A DNA stretch of 64,000 nucleotides from Neelides folsomi (lineage: Eukaryota; Arthropoda; Collembola; Neelipleona; Neelidae): contig JAQGBZ010000007.1 of NCBI GenBank assembly GCA_034687125.1, positions 1 through 64,000 on the forward strand, written 5' to 3'. Position numbers and translations under genes: made by a program. Below the pieces are notes generated by a model, which saw only the letters and a list, made by a program, of their open reading frames with translations, did no database searches and was not told the DNA's origin. How positions within the stretch are numbered: the stretch's first letter is position 1; each line of letters opens with the position of its first letter. Below are positions 10,962 to 24,858 of this stretch, in pieces.

Positions 10962-13080
10962 TGCAATAATGAACTGTTTTATTATTAGAAGATGAATCTG
11001 GCCCTCAGCGACCAAAAACCAATACCACCAAAAATTATTTTATTCCAAAAAATTTAACGCTAATCATGTCGTTAGTTGATGTGCAATTATAATAATAAAA
11101 AAATTGTTTGCTATTCTTTTAATACACATATTTACATATATATATATTTATGCTACTGGGATATAACTACGAATGTATAGTGGGTATATGGATTATGTTC
11201 ATGCTATTATTATATGAAAATGTTTAAAATGAAATAATAATGATAACTGTGAATTTTTAAATTACAAATATTTCCTGATAAAAATTGGAAATCATAATGT
11301 GGTTTATTTATCTCGGTGTAAGTCTAAATTTATGGTAATTTATTTAATGTAAATTTTCAAGGAATCATTTTAAACTCAGCTGTGAGAATTTTAACTTCAA
11401 AAGAAAAGTATTTTAAAATAAAAAAACCTTGGAACGTGTTCGATTGATTTCTTTTGGTTCCCCATATTACCATTTATTAAAATCAGAATCTGCCTCGAGG
11501 TTGAGCATTCTACGAAGGATTATAAAACTACCAAGGAAGGATCGAGATGAGAATAAGGAAATGAGGAGTTTGATGGAAAGATGAAAGCTGACAGGATAGT
11601 GGGAACAGCCGAATGGCATAAATGTACATTAGGACTCGAAAACGCCGTTGGTGTTGAAATCAAATAATTCACGTATTATTTTTCTCTATAATAAATGAGA
11701 ATCAAAAAGTATTCTTTAGTTGAATTGGGTTTAGATTGAGAGAGTGATTCCATGAATGGTCTTTGGATCATTGGGAAGAAGTTGGTAAAATTGGGGCACA
11801 TTGAGGAACTGGCGTACAATGTATTGGATGTATGGGATTCATGGACATGAACGCTGTCGTGGCAATTAAAGATGGAGTGATCAATTGAAGAGGTATTATG
11901 AATATATCTGGGCCGGGGGTGGGCCGTGTGGTTTCGAGGATCAAAAGAAGACCGGAGATGTTGATGCGGATAAATGGAGTGTGTGGAAGGGGGGAATGTT
12001 TTCACAGCGTATGCCTCCGCCTGTCTCCCACTTAAACGTATGAATGATGAATATTCAATCAACGAAACACCTGTGCCATATGGGCGAAGAAGACCACGGC
12101 TCTAACATTTTTATTCCTCTCTTCCATTGCGGTTTCTCTCCTCGACACCTCAAATTGTCTCATCTCGGCGTTGGCTCCAGAGCTCGACGGCCGCCTCCCG
12201 CAACTCGTCTCAATTGAGAAGAACAAACACAAGAACAAACTTCGGGACTGCCCCAGACTCACCGTGTTTGTGACCGTTCTAATGGGCAGAGTTTCATTTC
12301 CTTGCTCGGTAGTTCGCTCACAAGCTTGGAAGGTTTGCCTCGTCCTCGTTCTCGCCGTTGACTCTCGCCCTTCTCCGCCCTTCTCCGGGTTCTAATTGAG
12401 TAATAAACAGAGTCAATTGACACTTTTGCACTGCCTTACTCCTTCACGGCACCCAACCCACGTTCCATTTTTTTCATCCATTCACCTCCATCCCTTAATT
12501 AATATAAAATAGAAATGTTTGCCTCACTTGCAATTCCACCTTTGTTGTAATGTAAATACTTTAAAGGGAATAGGAATAAGTTGTGCATTTCATCATTCTG
12601 CTCCATCTCCAGAAGACGCCCCATTAGGGCTCATGGAGATATTTAATGCTAATACTCGAATTAGTTAATGGCTAAAGGGTTGAGGACTTTTAATGACTTG
12701 ACCTTCCAAATGAATCGGTGATCGGATGGCAATTAAGATAAGGGGGCAGGTGAGGAGGCGGAGCAGGTAGGACGTCCACGGGGGCTACCCACCTCGTTTT
12801 CCCTACCTCTCACCTAATGACGAGGGTTCCTCATTGGCTCATCTTCACCTAATTGATTTCCACTTCATGCCTCATTCCCCATCGGACTTTCACCACTCTT
12901 CCGCTCGACTCCTTCAGTCTCCTTTTCACCCGCGGAGGATCCGGATCTCTCACTTACTCCCTGACCCACAAACACCTCCAGCCCATATGCGGATCAACGG
13001 TGGGTTAATCCCATAGACCATCCCTCCACTAATCTCTTTCTGTTTTCCAGGTTGTGGAGATGGTGGGACGAGGTCGAAGG
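10962..13080. other. Non-coding stretch upstream of miR-252b
   Basis: No protein gene is supported. From about 11.6 to 13.1 kb the base composition is clearly richer in G and C than the flanks, and long chance open frames occur on both strands without domain or splice support. Position and composition suggest promoter or primary-transcript sequence for the microRNAs to the right, but I see no direct signal for that. Confidence 0.4.
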
Positions 13081-13083
13081 GGT

Positions 13084-13155
13084 CGATGTGGCTAAGTAGT
13101 AGCGCCGCAGGTGAAGTGTCATTCCCCACCCGCGGCCTACTCCTTAACTCCCGCG
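13084..13155 (+). ncRNA. mir-252b: miR-252b-like microRNA precursor
   Basis: The 5' arm at about 13092-13114 begins CTAAGTAGTAGCGCCGCAGG. This shares the seed TAAGTAG with miR-252b as I remember it from crustaceans and lophotrochozoans, with one internal T-to-C change. The 3' arm at about 13127-13148 (CACCCGCGGCCTACTCCTTA) pairs with it with a few mismatches and a one-base bulge across a loop of about 12 nt, giving a typical pre-miRNA hairpin of about 60-70 nt. It lies on the same strand as miR-252, 3.8 kb upstream. Mature ends are inferred from homology, not read from RNA data. Confidence 0.88.
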
Positions 13156-16100
13156 ATGCCCGAAGTCGTCAAAGTCCTCGTCTCGGCCAGGGGACGATTG
13201 AATGGGGTTCTAACGAGAGGGTCCGAGGAAAGCTGCACAACTCCCCGACATGTGCTCCCAATCACACGTACTTTATTTGAATGCTAAAGAGGGCAATTGA
13301 GGAGAGAATTTTAATGTCAATTCATTTCCTTTTATCTGGCCCTCATAACGATGGAACAATGGTGGTAGAATAAATTAACCCTCCTCTCATGTCACCATTT
13401 CTAACGACTTTTGCTAAATTACGACCCTCACACTCCAAATATCACTTCCATGGGGCGGATAGAACCAGAGAGTATTATTTAGATAAACTAAATAACCATA
13501 TACCATAGTGTGGGTTATTATATATTGTCCGGGAGATGAACGGCGTCTCCACTTAATCGCTCCTTCCTATCTCCCCTCATCCTTATTGTTCAATAGGAGG
13601 TTCAATGATGGGCCAACTACCGTATTCCCAAATCAACTCAATTCCTCCTTCCTCTTTAACTGCTTTTAATAACTGAATAAATGGGCCCTTGGAATAAATG
13701 AACTTCCTTTTGGAGGAAGGGAGACAGAAAGACCCTTAATGAGCCCTTCCCGAACAAAAGTCAAAGTCCCTTTCAAAAACCCACCACTTGGGCCTTCCTC
13801 CACATGAGAGAAGAGGGTTTGTGCAATATTGAGAAGTTGAATCCATTTTGTAAGTGGGAATGGTTGTGACTTGATGAAGCTGTTTGATCCCTCCATGTAA
13901 AGACTCATCCCATATGTCCCTATTAGCTCTCCATATCCCTCGACTCCTCTGTTGCACATTACAAACACGACGAAAGGTCAAATGGGTATATAATGAATAA
14001 ATGAATACTAGTAGGGATATTTTGATCCATGAGAGGATCAGCTCATCTTTCCTTTATTGTGAAATGAACGACGGTTAAATGACTTTGGAAATGATGTACT
14101 TTAACTACTAAGGATAACTCTATGGTTGGAAAATATAACAGTGGAAGGATAGGAGGAGGGTTTAATGAGTCTTAATAATTTCCAGATATACATATTTTGA
14201 ATATATCCTCTTAGACAAGTCAATGGAGAGATGAAGAAGGCGAATGAAGTGAAGCAAAGATAGATAAGTGGAGTGAGATAAAGCTGGACCCCGATTAATT
14301 TTATTTTTTTCTTCCTCAACAGAAGGAGACTCAACTTGTGAACAACGTATTGCTCAAATAAATAAATATTAAATACAAGAACGACCCTCTTTCACAACCA
14401 ATAAACACTCTTCTAATGTCAGTTATCATGACTGAGTTATGTGAGGAAAAATTGTTAATTTTGTTAAATTATGTATTTAAAATTAAAACACTTCTCATTT
14501 GTGAATAAAAATTTTCTCAATTTTCTTCTGAATAATTAAATATTTGTTGAAGCATGTCATTTATTACTAAAGGCTACATATTTAGTTCATACATTGGTTA
14601 CTTGATAAGGATTACACACATTTAAAGTCAATAACGTCTTAAATATCATAATTTAATCCAAGGCAATTTACATATCCATGTGGGATCGAGGTTTATTCAC
14701 CTCAAGTTATTAGCTCAATTAAATTCAAATGAACAAAGACATTTTCTCAGAAAACGACATATCAATAATAATAAAATTAGAGAAATGATGACAAAGGATC
14801 CCAACCTCACAATTTCCATACATCAAAACATCCATTTTTGCGAATATTTGCCTATAGATGATATGTACCATATATATTAGTATTCTCACACGTACAGATT
14901 CTATACATAATAATTATATAATTATCCTAATTTGGATATACATATCTAATATATTTTCATGTTTTAGATAATATTATGATATAAGTGAATAAATGAATCT
15001 GCAATAAATAAGTTTTAATAATTAATGAGGACTTTCGCAGACTTTATTTTTCTAAATTGGATAGTTTACAAAGAACGATTTTATTTACGCCAAAGTTATT
15101 TACCCCATGATAATTTTTGCAAAGCTTCAAAATTTGCTCTCAAAGTCTATAATAATTGTTTTAATTGAGATGGCGTCTAAATTCCGTACATTTACCTAAT
15201 GTTTACTTTACAGTCATTTTAATTACGCTGACTAATGAGACTTTGGGCATCTGTCTAAATAGCAAACATATACTATACATACAGGATTATTAGGAGTACG
15301 TAATTAAATAGATATATTTTTTGTATAGTTATTAGTTATTAGTTTATTACATGTGTTAGATGGTAAGATGAAACGCTCATTATATGCTCTGCTTTCATTA
15401 CGTGTAAACCATCGCAAATACAATTAAGGAAAGAAAATGTAAAAGGATCGTTATTTTTATATAAAATATATACACGTACACTAAATCATATGTATCTATA
15501 CTATTAGTCAATTAGTACTTATGCATAATTTATATCCGCAAGTGATTGTTCAATTTTAAAATACTGAAAATTACAGCATTTAAGCGTTAATTCCGTAGTT
15601 AGTTTATATTTGATCAAACAAAAATACTCAGAAGATTAAAGATAGAAAAACTCGACAATGGAGCGAATAAATTAAAGTACTTGACCCAAACATTGAACCT
15701 ATCTATCAGCAACTCGATGATTACGAATATTATTTTTTATGAGTACCCATTTCTGTATATGAGGAGCAAATGATCAGAATGATCATTGATCATATTAAGT
15801 AAAATTGTAATAATATTGGTAATTCAGTATAGTATTTACATGTAAGTATCCATATAAAAATTACACATCACATATACGTATGTGATATGTGTATTAAATA
15901 CACATGCAAAGAATCAAAATCATACAGCAATTCTGACCTAATTCTTTAAAATAAGGCATTTCTTAATTTCAATCACTCTCCGTAAATAAATAAACATTTT
16001 AATGAAAATAAGTATATTATATGTAGTACGTATGTAATGAATTTATATATATACTTCTCAGAAATTACATTACATTTCTTCATGTATTACAAAATTTATA

Positions 16101-16839
16101 TTAACTATACTTACATTTAACATCTTTGTCTATTAGTTACATGTCACATACCATATTAACACACAGTATGTAAAAAGTTATGCATTTTACACTTTGATTA
16201 TCTTTAGAGTAAATATCTGTATAAGACTATTTGAGTTTATAAGTATGTATGAGCAAAACATGAACCATCAGCGTTGTTTTGCTGTCATAAGTGAATATTG
16301 AATATGGCTTGAGAAATATGTAATTATGTCATATGTATATGGTACATTTCGAGTAATACATATGCTGTATCTTGTGATTGGAAGCCTTCAAAAACTGAGA
16401 GATCGTAAGTCGTTAGATAAGAGCGAACTCCTAAGCATTGATGAACCAAATCAATGTTAATTCTGGTCTTCTTTCTCAATGGGTCTTTGGGGTTTGAAGT
16501 TGGTAAAAGGTTGATTATTTCGGGGAGTGGAATTTGAAGGGAGTTTTTTTTTAGTGTTTCTCCCCTGTGGGGCAGCGGAAGTTTGTAACGAGGACGGTTG
16601 GTCAGTTAATGACACCCTCGATTGGATCTCATTGTGGGAATGAGAGAGGAATTGGAGGTCTGGAGGAAGGGGGACCGAATTAATCTTCTTCATCATCATC
16701 GCCTCTCATCATCTCCCATTCTGGCACATTAAGGGTCACATCCTGTCTCCTCCTTGTGGATATTGACAGGAGACAGAGTCGGTGGGTCAGGCAGTCAGAG
16801 TTCGGCTCCCGGCCTCGGCTCATCTCAAGAGAACCCGAA
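13156..16839. other. Non-coding interval between the two microRNAs
   Basis: AT-rich, with scattered simple TA-rich stretches. No protein gene or further known microRNA is recognised. If the two microRNAs share one primary transcript, this is its middle part. Confidence 0.4.
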
Positions 16840-16930
16840 TCCCCTATTTCGTTCCTAAGTACTAGTGCCGCAGGAGACTGGATCATTACGCTGCTCCTGC
16901 TGCTCTTGTGCTTATCAATGGATATACGGG
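16840..16930 (+). ncRNA. mir-252: miR-252 microRNA precursor
   Basis: The 22 nt at 16855-16876 (starting CTAAGTACTAGTGCCGCAGG) are, as I recall it, identical to the Drosophila miR-252-5p sequence. The 3' arm at about 16894-16916 (CTCCTGCTGCTCTTGTGCTT) is complementary to it apart from a few mismatches, with a loop of about 17 nt, and resembles the known 3p arm that ends in AAGTGCTTATC. Seed, hairpin and arm choice agree. miR-252 is a protostome microRNA expressed in many tissues; its targets cannot be judged from here. Confidence 0.96.
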
Positions 16931-19661
16931 CGAACTTCCTCTGTGGTTGTCTTTCTTGGAATTCCGACCCTTCGTCCACTCACATGGTAGAACATTTATT
17001 GAAACCATAAGTTTATATTACCATATTATATAATACGGAGACCAGTAAGGTACGCAATTAGGAAATTGTTTTTTTCATCGGCTGGTTAAGAGAGATGTTC
17101 AACAGATTGTGGGAGTTCTCATTTAATTGTGGCTCATTGAGATAAAGGATATATATTATATATTTAGCACATGGAGCGTAATGGTAATCTCTATTTTATT
17201 TATGAGTCATGATTCCCCTTCGACCACGGCAGACATTCAAATTCCCCAGCCCGAGACCATTTGAGAGGGCTGGAGACGAATCGTCCGCTTATGTACTTAA
17301 ACATACACTTTGTGGCTTCCTCAAATAAAATAATAAATAAGTACCTACCGTGAACAACAAGTTCCTCCTTTTAAAATGACATATTAATAACCAAAGCATT
17401 CACATCGTATTTCACTTTATCCAGACCCCAATGAATTGATTCAACCCTTCAGTTCCTCATTTGCCTCATATTCAAATCAAACCCTCATATTTGGGAAATT
17501 ACTCAGTATATCCCATACTGGATTATATCTAGTAATCAATATTCATTTATACTTAATATTAAGAACAGTATGGTACATTGAAGAGAATAACTATAAGTCG
17601 TTTAATAAACAGTATGTATATCCGTTCAGGAATATGAAATATGCCTTTATACATAATATATGGTTTACGTTTAACTACATATACATTATATGTAAAGCAT
17701 GAAATTTAGCCCAATAAGCAAACCATTACATTAACTTATTGGCAATCAGTAAAAATAAGATTTTCATACAAGTCCAGTTTATCTATTTATGTACTTTCCA
17801 ATGATTATGCTTAAGATGACGCAATTTATTTTCAATGAATTAACTCCCGAAATTAAATGCCAATTGATACACAAATGAAACTTTAGAATTCTTAAAACGA
17901 TATATTTATAACTATTATATACTCTACCTATACATAAACTTTACTAGGCGCATTGTGTATATAAAATATACAGTTATATTTCGTATGTACGATACTAGTA
18001 TATTTATGCTTACCACGTAATTTAACATTTGCATATTTTTACCATATTAAATATATTTGAAATTTTTATGTTAGGCAAAACAAGTGATTGAAATAAGTGA
18101 TTAACCAACTTTAACTTATTTAATTCTTTATTGATCGTTTTTAAAAGGCACTAGAATTATGGAGTGTTAATCCAAATAAGTTATTTTACACTTTATAAAA
18201 GCTTATTTGTCTCCTCAATTCATACTTTATGTAGTAAAGTTAATTTCCTATATAACCCTTAAACATAAAAAATTTAATTTAGAACACAACAATTTCTATT
18301 TTTTCAGGTTCAAAATCCGACATTTGATTTTGGTAAAATAAAAACTAAAGTCATCACTTTTAAAATGGCCCTAAAGTATATTGTTACATTAGGTGTGTTA
18401 GTAGTCTTTTTTTCGTTGCACATGACATTATCAAATTTAGAATACCTCCAATTCATCAATGTTGTGTAGAAAAAATATTTATATAGCTTAATTAATATAC
18501 TTTATTTATTTACAAGAAAAAATTGGTTCTTTTAGGAGCACGTCGCATGTGAAATTCAGTCAAATTTCTTAAATTTAATGCAACTAATGTAAGATATAAA
18601 TATAAAGTTAGAGCTAAAACGATTCTAAAATAATTAACATGTTAACTTAAGTGGGTCTAAAGAATTGATTCAAATGAAAATATAATAAAAATAAATCTAT
18701 GAATACTAAAAATGGTTCCAGCTTTGAAGCTTCATTAAGAACATAATATTCACTATACATCCATTTGAATTTGATCTGTTTTATAGCTAACTGCCAACAT
18801 GGCTTACTAAAACGTTGAATTAAAATCCATTAAAATCGATTAAATCTGGAAGCACTAAAGAAGCCGAGCATATATATATGTATTAAATGTATAATATTTA
18901 AAAACATATTATATTCCAGTAGATATAAAAAGATCTTTCGTAAATCTCAATCTATAGAACCAGAGATTTATAAAAGTCGGCAATAGGACATTCGAATATA
19001 AATCCATAAATAGTGAAATATCCCTTTATAAATATAGTAGAGTTATCAAGTATCCATATATACCAAGTTATAGATGAGCGTTTTAAGTTTTGTTCAACTA
19101 TGCTTCTCAAAGTCGGTCAATTTTAAAACATTCATATTAGTTGCTAAAAATAGTTAAAACAAATTGAACAAGAAATTGAATAGTTAAAATTCATTTAAAT
19201 CAATTTAAGTATATAAATATACGTCAAATATAATTAAAATTACAAAGTTCCCTTTTATTTTAAAACATTCATGAATTTTTCATTCCATTACTTTTAAACT
19301 TTTTTTGATATAAAGAGAAGGTACATACATTAAGGTTATTCAGAATAGCATAGCAAAATTGCAAACATCCTTCCTCCGACAGCAAACTTTTACACAATTA
19401 ATTAATTTAAGTATCATATGTACAAAGTATGAAATGTAAAGTTTCGTTAACTCCCCCAACGACGCAATTAAAGTTAAATACGAAAAAACTAGATAAATTT
19501 TAAGTAATAAATTGCTCAACAAGTGAATTATACAACTTTGGGCTAAACTCCTCAATTATTTCTATACCTATATGTAATTTATATTATTCGGGTGTTCATC
19601 TTGTTAAGACATTTGATAGGAAGGAGAACACATTGGGCTCATAGATCTCCATCGTTGATTC
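16931..19661. other. Intergenic region between miR-252 and ENT
   Basis: Strongly AT-rich with no coding signal. Short open frames at 17.4-17.7 and 19.3-19.6 kb look random. Nothing else recognised. Confidence 0.4.
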
Positions 19662-21903
19662 TCATCCAAGGCTCACAACCGAAATGAACCAAGGGAAGAT
19701 GAAGGAAAGGAGAACTCCACCGAATATTCCTGTTATAAGAAAAGCAGCTCCAAACATCCCAGCAAGCGGGGCATATTCGCTTTCAACGCTCCTAAACAAT
19801 TACAAATTAATTAATAAAGAGCTATAAATAATATCCAATAAATATTGATTTAAATGTTATTAAAAATAATAAGAATTTCTCAAATGTTTCATAAAATGTA
19901 ATATGAGTAGTCATGTACCTTGGACAATACATCATGGCAAGAGAACTGAAGTATCCACTGGTAAGACCAAGAAGCGCTCCGCCGCCCCAGAAAAACCAAT
20001 CATTAATTAAGGGATTCCCAGGCATGAAGATTCTAGTAATAGCTTGTGGTTGGTAATTGCAGAGAATGAAGAATGGAATAAACAGAAAACGGAGAACAAT
20101 TGGAATCCACAAAAACCTTGGGCCAGGCTGAAATTTAAAATTGAAGTTTAGATACAAATGATATTAGTTTTAGAAAATAAATTCTTCTAATTCAGCATTT
20201 ATTTACTCACCCATTGAATTAATCCGGGAATCATATTTCCAATCATTGCCATAAGATTGAATGTGAGGAAACATGTAACAGCACGGAAATACTTTTCAGA
20301 TATAACAAACTCATCATCAATCGCTTTGACCTCTACAAACATAAAAGAAAAGCATTTTAATATATTTATTTAACACCCTTAAAAATATCCTTCAAATTCA
20401 TTAGAAATATTTACCCGAATAAACAGCAGGAAAAAGAGCCAATGTGACAAAGAAAACGAGGAACACATTGGCACACTGTGGCCAACATTGTTTAAACACC
20501 TTCAAGTACGGAGTTCTTGGCATAGCTCCAAGCTGTGAGGGCAAAAGCCTCTTTTTGTTTTCCTGCTCTTTGCTGCTCAACATTTCATGATAACGGTAGA
20601 ATTTCTGAAATTGGTAAATAAACGGCCCATTAGTGAGGAAGAAAATGGCCGACAAATGTCCATACGTTGAGTGGAAGGGCAAAGTAAGTGTCGAAGCAGA
20701 GGAGAAGAACAAACAGAGCCGTGATGAAGTAATAAATAGCCGCCGTCCTCGGTGTCGGTGCAATGGCAATCGCCAGAATATTAATGAGAGCAGTAAATGT
20801 TCCAGATATGTTCTGTTCAAATATTACACATTCAGTATATATTCTTGTAACAATTGAATTAAGATAAATAAATATATATATAAGATCAGAACACATATGT
20901 TAAAATACAAAATGGAATAACTCACAGATCCAAGAACAACAGCTCCAGTGTAATCTAACTTGGCTGCCATGCCGTAAACAGAATTTTGGTAAATTCCTCC
21001 AGCCACTGTTAAAACACAAAAAAGCCATTTGTATCGATTACACTCGAAATAATTAGAAAAAATAATTGAAATAAGAAACTCACTATTGATAATAACCACA
21101 GACACCATCGTGAGCCAAAAGAAAAGGCCGGGAGAGGCACTCGTGTCAACCATAGCAAGGACAATTGTTGCAATGAACAAAATGGCTTCAATCACAATTG
21201 ACCATACGATTCTTGTTTTCAGGTTCCCACTAAATTACAACAAAAAATTGAATTTGAAAATTAATCTCAAACATTGTCAAAATAATTAATTATTTTACAA
21301 TAACTCACCCAATCTGGACAAAAATGTTCAACCAGTTGAAGACAACATTTGGAATTTGCGAGGCGAATCCGAGATATTGCAAAAAATTCCCTATGTATTC
21401 CGATGTATCTTGGTTAGTGTAATTTGAACTCAGCTTGTAATCCACAAAATACTGAAAAATTAAATAAATCCCAATTATATAACTAATATATATCTACAAC
21501 TCGTTTTAAATTGCATATAAGGTAACATTAAATATTAATGTTAGTGTTAATTATAAATGTTCGAATCTCACCGAACTAGCTGTAATGAACATATTCCAAG
21601 GCATGAGTGTTCCAACGCCATGGATCAGCAAAATAATGTACACCAATTTGAACCTAAAATAAAAATAATAAAAATTTGAAAACAGCAAATTAAATAATGA
21701 ACCGAGTCTTAAATTGGAAATGAATAATTCCTATATATAAATAATTAGTAAATGAGGATTAAAATCCTGAAATGTACCGATCTTGAGGCATAGTGAGAAA
21801 AGGTCTCAACTTTTTACTCGCGTGATATTTGGCCTTATTCACTACGTTCTCATTGTTCTCTGTGAGCTCGACGGGTTCGCCTTGTGGTTTGAGCAAAAGT
21901 GGA
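19662..21903 (-). CDS. Equilibrative nucleoside transporter (SLC29 family), main exons
   Basis: Membrane carrier for facilitated nucleoside uptake, of the ENT1-3 type. Exons on the minus strand: 21903-21778 (start inferred), 21653-21572, 21451-21309, 21229-21084, 21005-20926, 20812-20666, 20604-20415, 20332-20211, 20127-19919 and 19791-19662 (stop TGA). All phases agree. The first exon carries PQDR followed by FKLVYIILLIHGVGTLMPWN, the hallmark first membrane segment. Later blocks are NSVYGMAAKLDYT, FYRYHEML before the large intracellular loop, PRFLWIPIVLRFLFIPFFIL, CNYQPQ, and NDWFFWGGGALLGLTSGYFS. About eleven membrane segments can be counted. From the internal ATG (MPQDR, 21791) the product is 420 aa; with upstream exons it would be about 528 aa. 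The family is certain; the exact paralogue and substrate range are not. Confidence 0.95.
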
Positions 21904-24265
21904 CTGTTGCTCGGAAGAAATCTTTTCGACAATCTCGGAGAATAGAAATAGATGGAAAAGTCTTCAAGAGACGCCAACGGGGCTTTCCTCTCACACATCT
22001 TTCACAACTAGCTCTTTTTTTTGTATTTACGCTCTACTATCAAACTGGCAGATTTGCCAAATTATCCAAACTTGATCTCGGAAGAACATGGGCAATGACT
22101 CCAAAAACTCTTCCCAACCTTTCCACAACAACTCTCACTAGATTCACAACGACAGTTTTCCTCCGAGTTCTCTCTCCAATTGGGGGAAAAATCTCCGGGA
22201 TAATTAAGAACACCGGATTGAGGTCGAGGTGCACAAAGTTTGCACAGAGTTTGAGTAAACTCAAATATTAATATAAAAATTTCCCTAAAACCCCTAGCCC
22301 TAAACCTTCCCTGCTCTCACGGTCTTTTCACCTTTACGCTGACCTTTCCCATTATTCCCTCTTGTTGAAAGAAGAGATGGCGGGAGAAAAAGGGAGCGTG
22401 GCGTGACACACCGACCAAATGAATCGATTTTCGGTTGGTTCCATTGAGGGGAGCCCTGATTGATACAAAACCGGCTGGCTCCCTTTTGTTAAATTCTCCC
22501 CTCCCGATTCAACCCGACGAATTTCAACCCAACGGCTCCTCATTCCACTCTACAAATACACACACACGCACATACACACATGTGTGTAAATACATTAAAT
22601 GCATATATACAGAGTTAGTTATGTGTGTATGAGAAAAGCCGCCCACGGGAAAGTGATTCATCCCTCACATTCCATTTTTCCTATCTTTAGACACATACGC
22701 CCCCAAAATGTTCTACCCGTGTTGGACCAACATAATTTATTTCAATTCACCGGTATATGTAAATATATATAAATTAAATATATACTTATGTATAGGATGT
22801 GTATGTGTGTATATGTAATGTTCCTTAGTTTGCATAATTCCATCACCGCAATGTCTCTTAAGTTTCTTTTCAAACACCGCGAGTGCAATGAAAACAAAAA
22901 CCCCATGACTCGACCAAGATGTTATGTAAAAACAGACCAGGCTTGAATGAAATTTGCTCCCCTTTGTAGAAAACAATTCTCTAATTCGGAGATTCAATTT
23001 CAATGTATGAATACTAAAAGGATTGCTGACAAGAAAGGAGAAGCAATTTAGTATTAATGGCTTTCTCGACTCTTTAATCTTTATTCCCACAAACATTGAA
23101 TTTCACGCCACAATAAGAAAATGGATGATGATAGCAATATCTAATCAGTTAATGTCAAGAAATGTAATAAAAATGTTACTAACGGACGAAATCCAATATA
23201 TGTAATGTACACTATTCCCTTTTCCTTACGTACAATATTTAATCATAATCTTGATAAGGAATTATAAACTGATGGAAAATTACACCCCAAAATTAACAAT
23301 AAAAATTTATTCAAATGAGAAAAGCAATACCCTTAACCCTTATATTGTAATAGTAAAAATAATAAAAGCTTAATGGTAGTAATAGATAGGAATAAAAATA
23401 TTGTTATATATAAGTAAATATCATTTCAATTTCCGTCTATTCATTAGGAAATAATTAAAAGAGGTGTATTCCATATTAAATAAATACTCATTTTAATCTA
23501 TAGTCCAATGATTGATGATGGAGCATCATTTAATGAAATAATAAAATGGCGAATTAATATTAATACCGAATATTGATCATTAAAAGTAAAAACTAATTTT
23601 GAAGAAGTCCAAACAATATTAAAGAAATATCTAACAAAAAATTACATAGTTGTTCTTCAACAACAGAGAGCCTGTTTCACAAACACGTGGATCCAATGAA
23701 ATGAAATTTTAAACAGAAGTTAAAATGTCTTTCAAGAACGTAATATTTATCCTCCCTAGGTCCATAAGGATGTAAAGATTTCGTAAATGAGCCCAATGTC
23801 ATCTTGGCTCAATCTGTTAAGCAAGTGCAGTTGATGTAAATAATACATGTGCGTAATAAAATGTGTATGTGTTCAATGCTGTGTAACATACATTTCATCC
23901 TTTGGAATAATCCTGTGTTTAATAAGCTCTATTAAAAATTAAATTGTTATTTATGAGCCTCATTGGACAATAAATAAATAGGGGAATATATAAAGGGATC
24001 CTTGGAAATTCGCTTTAGCAATTAATATTTCCTTAATTATCATTTACACATAACAAATAATAAAAATAACCTTTAAAGCAAAGGAAATTAAAAGTTTTAA
24101 AATAACTAACTATAAAATAACGTTTACCTTATATTGTAAATTCTATATTAAATTCAGTTAAAAATCTCAAATAACCTCTTAACACCATAAAACCTTATAA
24201 TTAATTAGATTAGTTTGTGTTGATTAATTATATAATGATCAATATATTAGGTATTAAGTGATTAC
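21904..24265. other. Presumed first large intron or alternative promoter of ENT
   Basis: About 2.4 kb without a supported gene. The portion from 21.9 to 22.5 kb is richer in GC and an uninterrupted frame continues upstream of the ENT exon to an ATG at 21998, so a second, internal promoter with a different N-terminus is possible. A short CA/TG microsatellite lies at about 22557-22585. The rest is AT-rich with no recognised element. Confidence 0.4.
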
Positions 24266-24572
24266 CAATCAGATGGCGGAGTGGCGAGATTTGTCACACT
24301 ATTTTGCATTTGGAATTCTTCAGTATTTTGCGGGAGCGTGTCTTCCCATCCAGGTGTAAGACGAACCGGGTCGCTTCGAATGAGATCTGAAGCATCCCCG
24401 AGAAACGGTTGTCTTTCTCCATGCGCTTGGCGTCCCCCTGATCAATTAAAAATCAATGATTAGATAATGAAACTTTTTCCTAATTTCCAATGATTAACCC
24501 TAATGATGAAAAGAAGAAATGATTAAGTTTACTCGGGTCTAAACTGTGAAGTTCAACCTCTTCAATGGACAT
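24266..24572 (-). CDS. Probable 5' coding exons of the nucleoside transporter
   Basis: Two minus-strand exons, 24572-24533 and 24437-24266, are joined by a GTAAAC...TGATCAG intron of 95 bp. They encode MSIEEVELHSLDPR, then GRQAHGERQPFLGDASDLIR, ending NLATPPSD. The second exon ends at a GTAATC donor with two spare bases, which fits exactly the one-base phase of an acceptor at 21904-21905 in front of PLLLKPQGEP. The joined product would add a polar cytoplasmic N-terminus of about 100 residues to ENT, with acidic and di-leucine-like motifs (ERQPFL, PLLL). The link rests on splice phase and orientation only. It could instead be the start of an unrelated gene. Confidence 0.55.
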
Positions 24573-24858
24573 TTTCAAATAGCTGAGATATCAGAGAGGA
24601 GAAACGTGTCTCAAGACAACTTGTAGGAGTTGAGGGAAGCCAATGAAAAGGAGGGCAAAAGTGGTAAAGGATTTCTCATCAAGTTAGATCCATCGACAAC
24701 TTGGACTTCTTCACTCCTTGGACCGAGTTGTGGCGGCGAGTTGGGGAAGACTGAAGTGGGATATATAAAAGTGTGGCTTATCCCTTTGTAATCTTGGACG
24801 ATAGTTAATAAAGACAGTGGTGAAAATATTGTACTCCTCGGCCACACATCTCAATTGC

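Noticed and set aside
11676-13280. Cluster of open frames in the GC-richer region upstream of miR-252b
   Set aside because: No domain, no phase-compatible splice chain and mixed strands. The open frames are explained by base composition.
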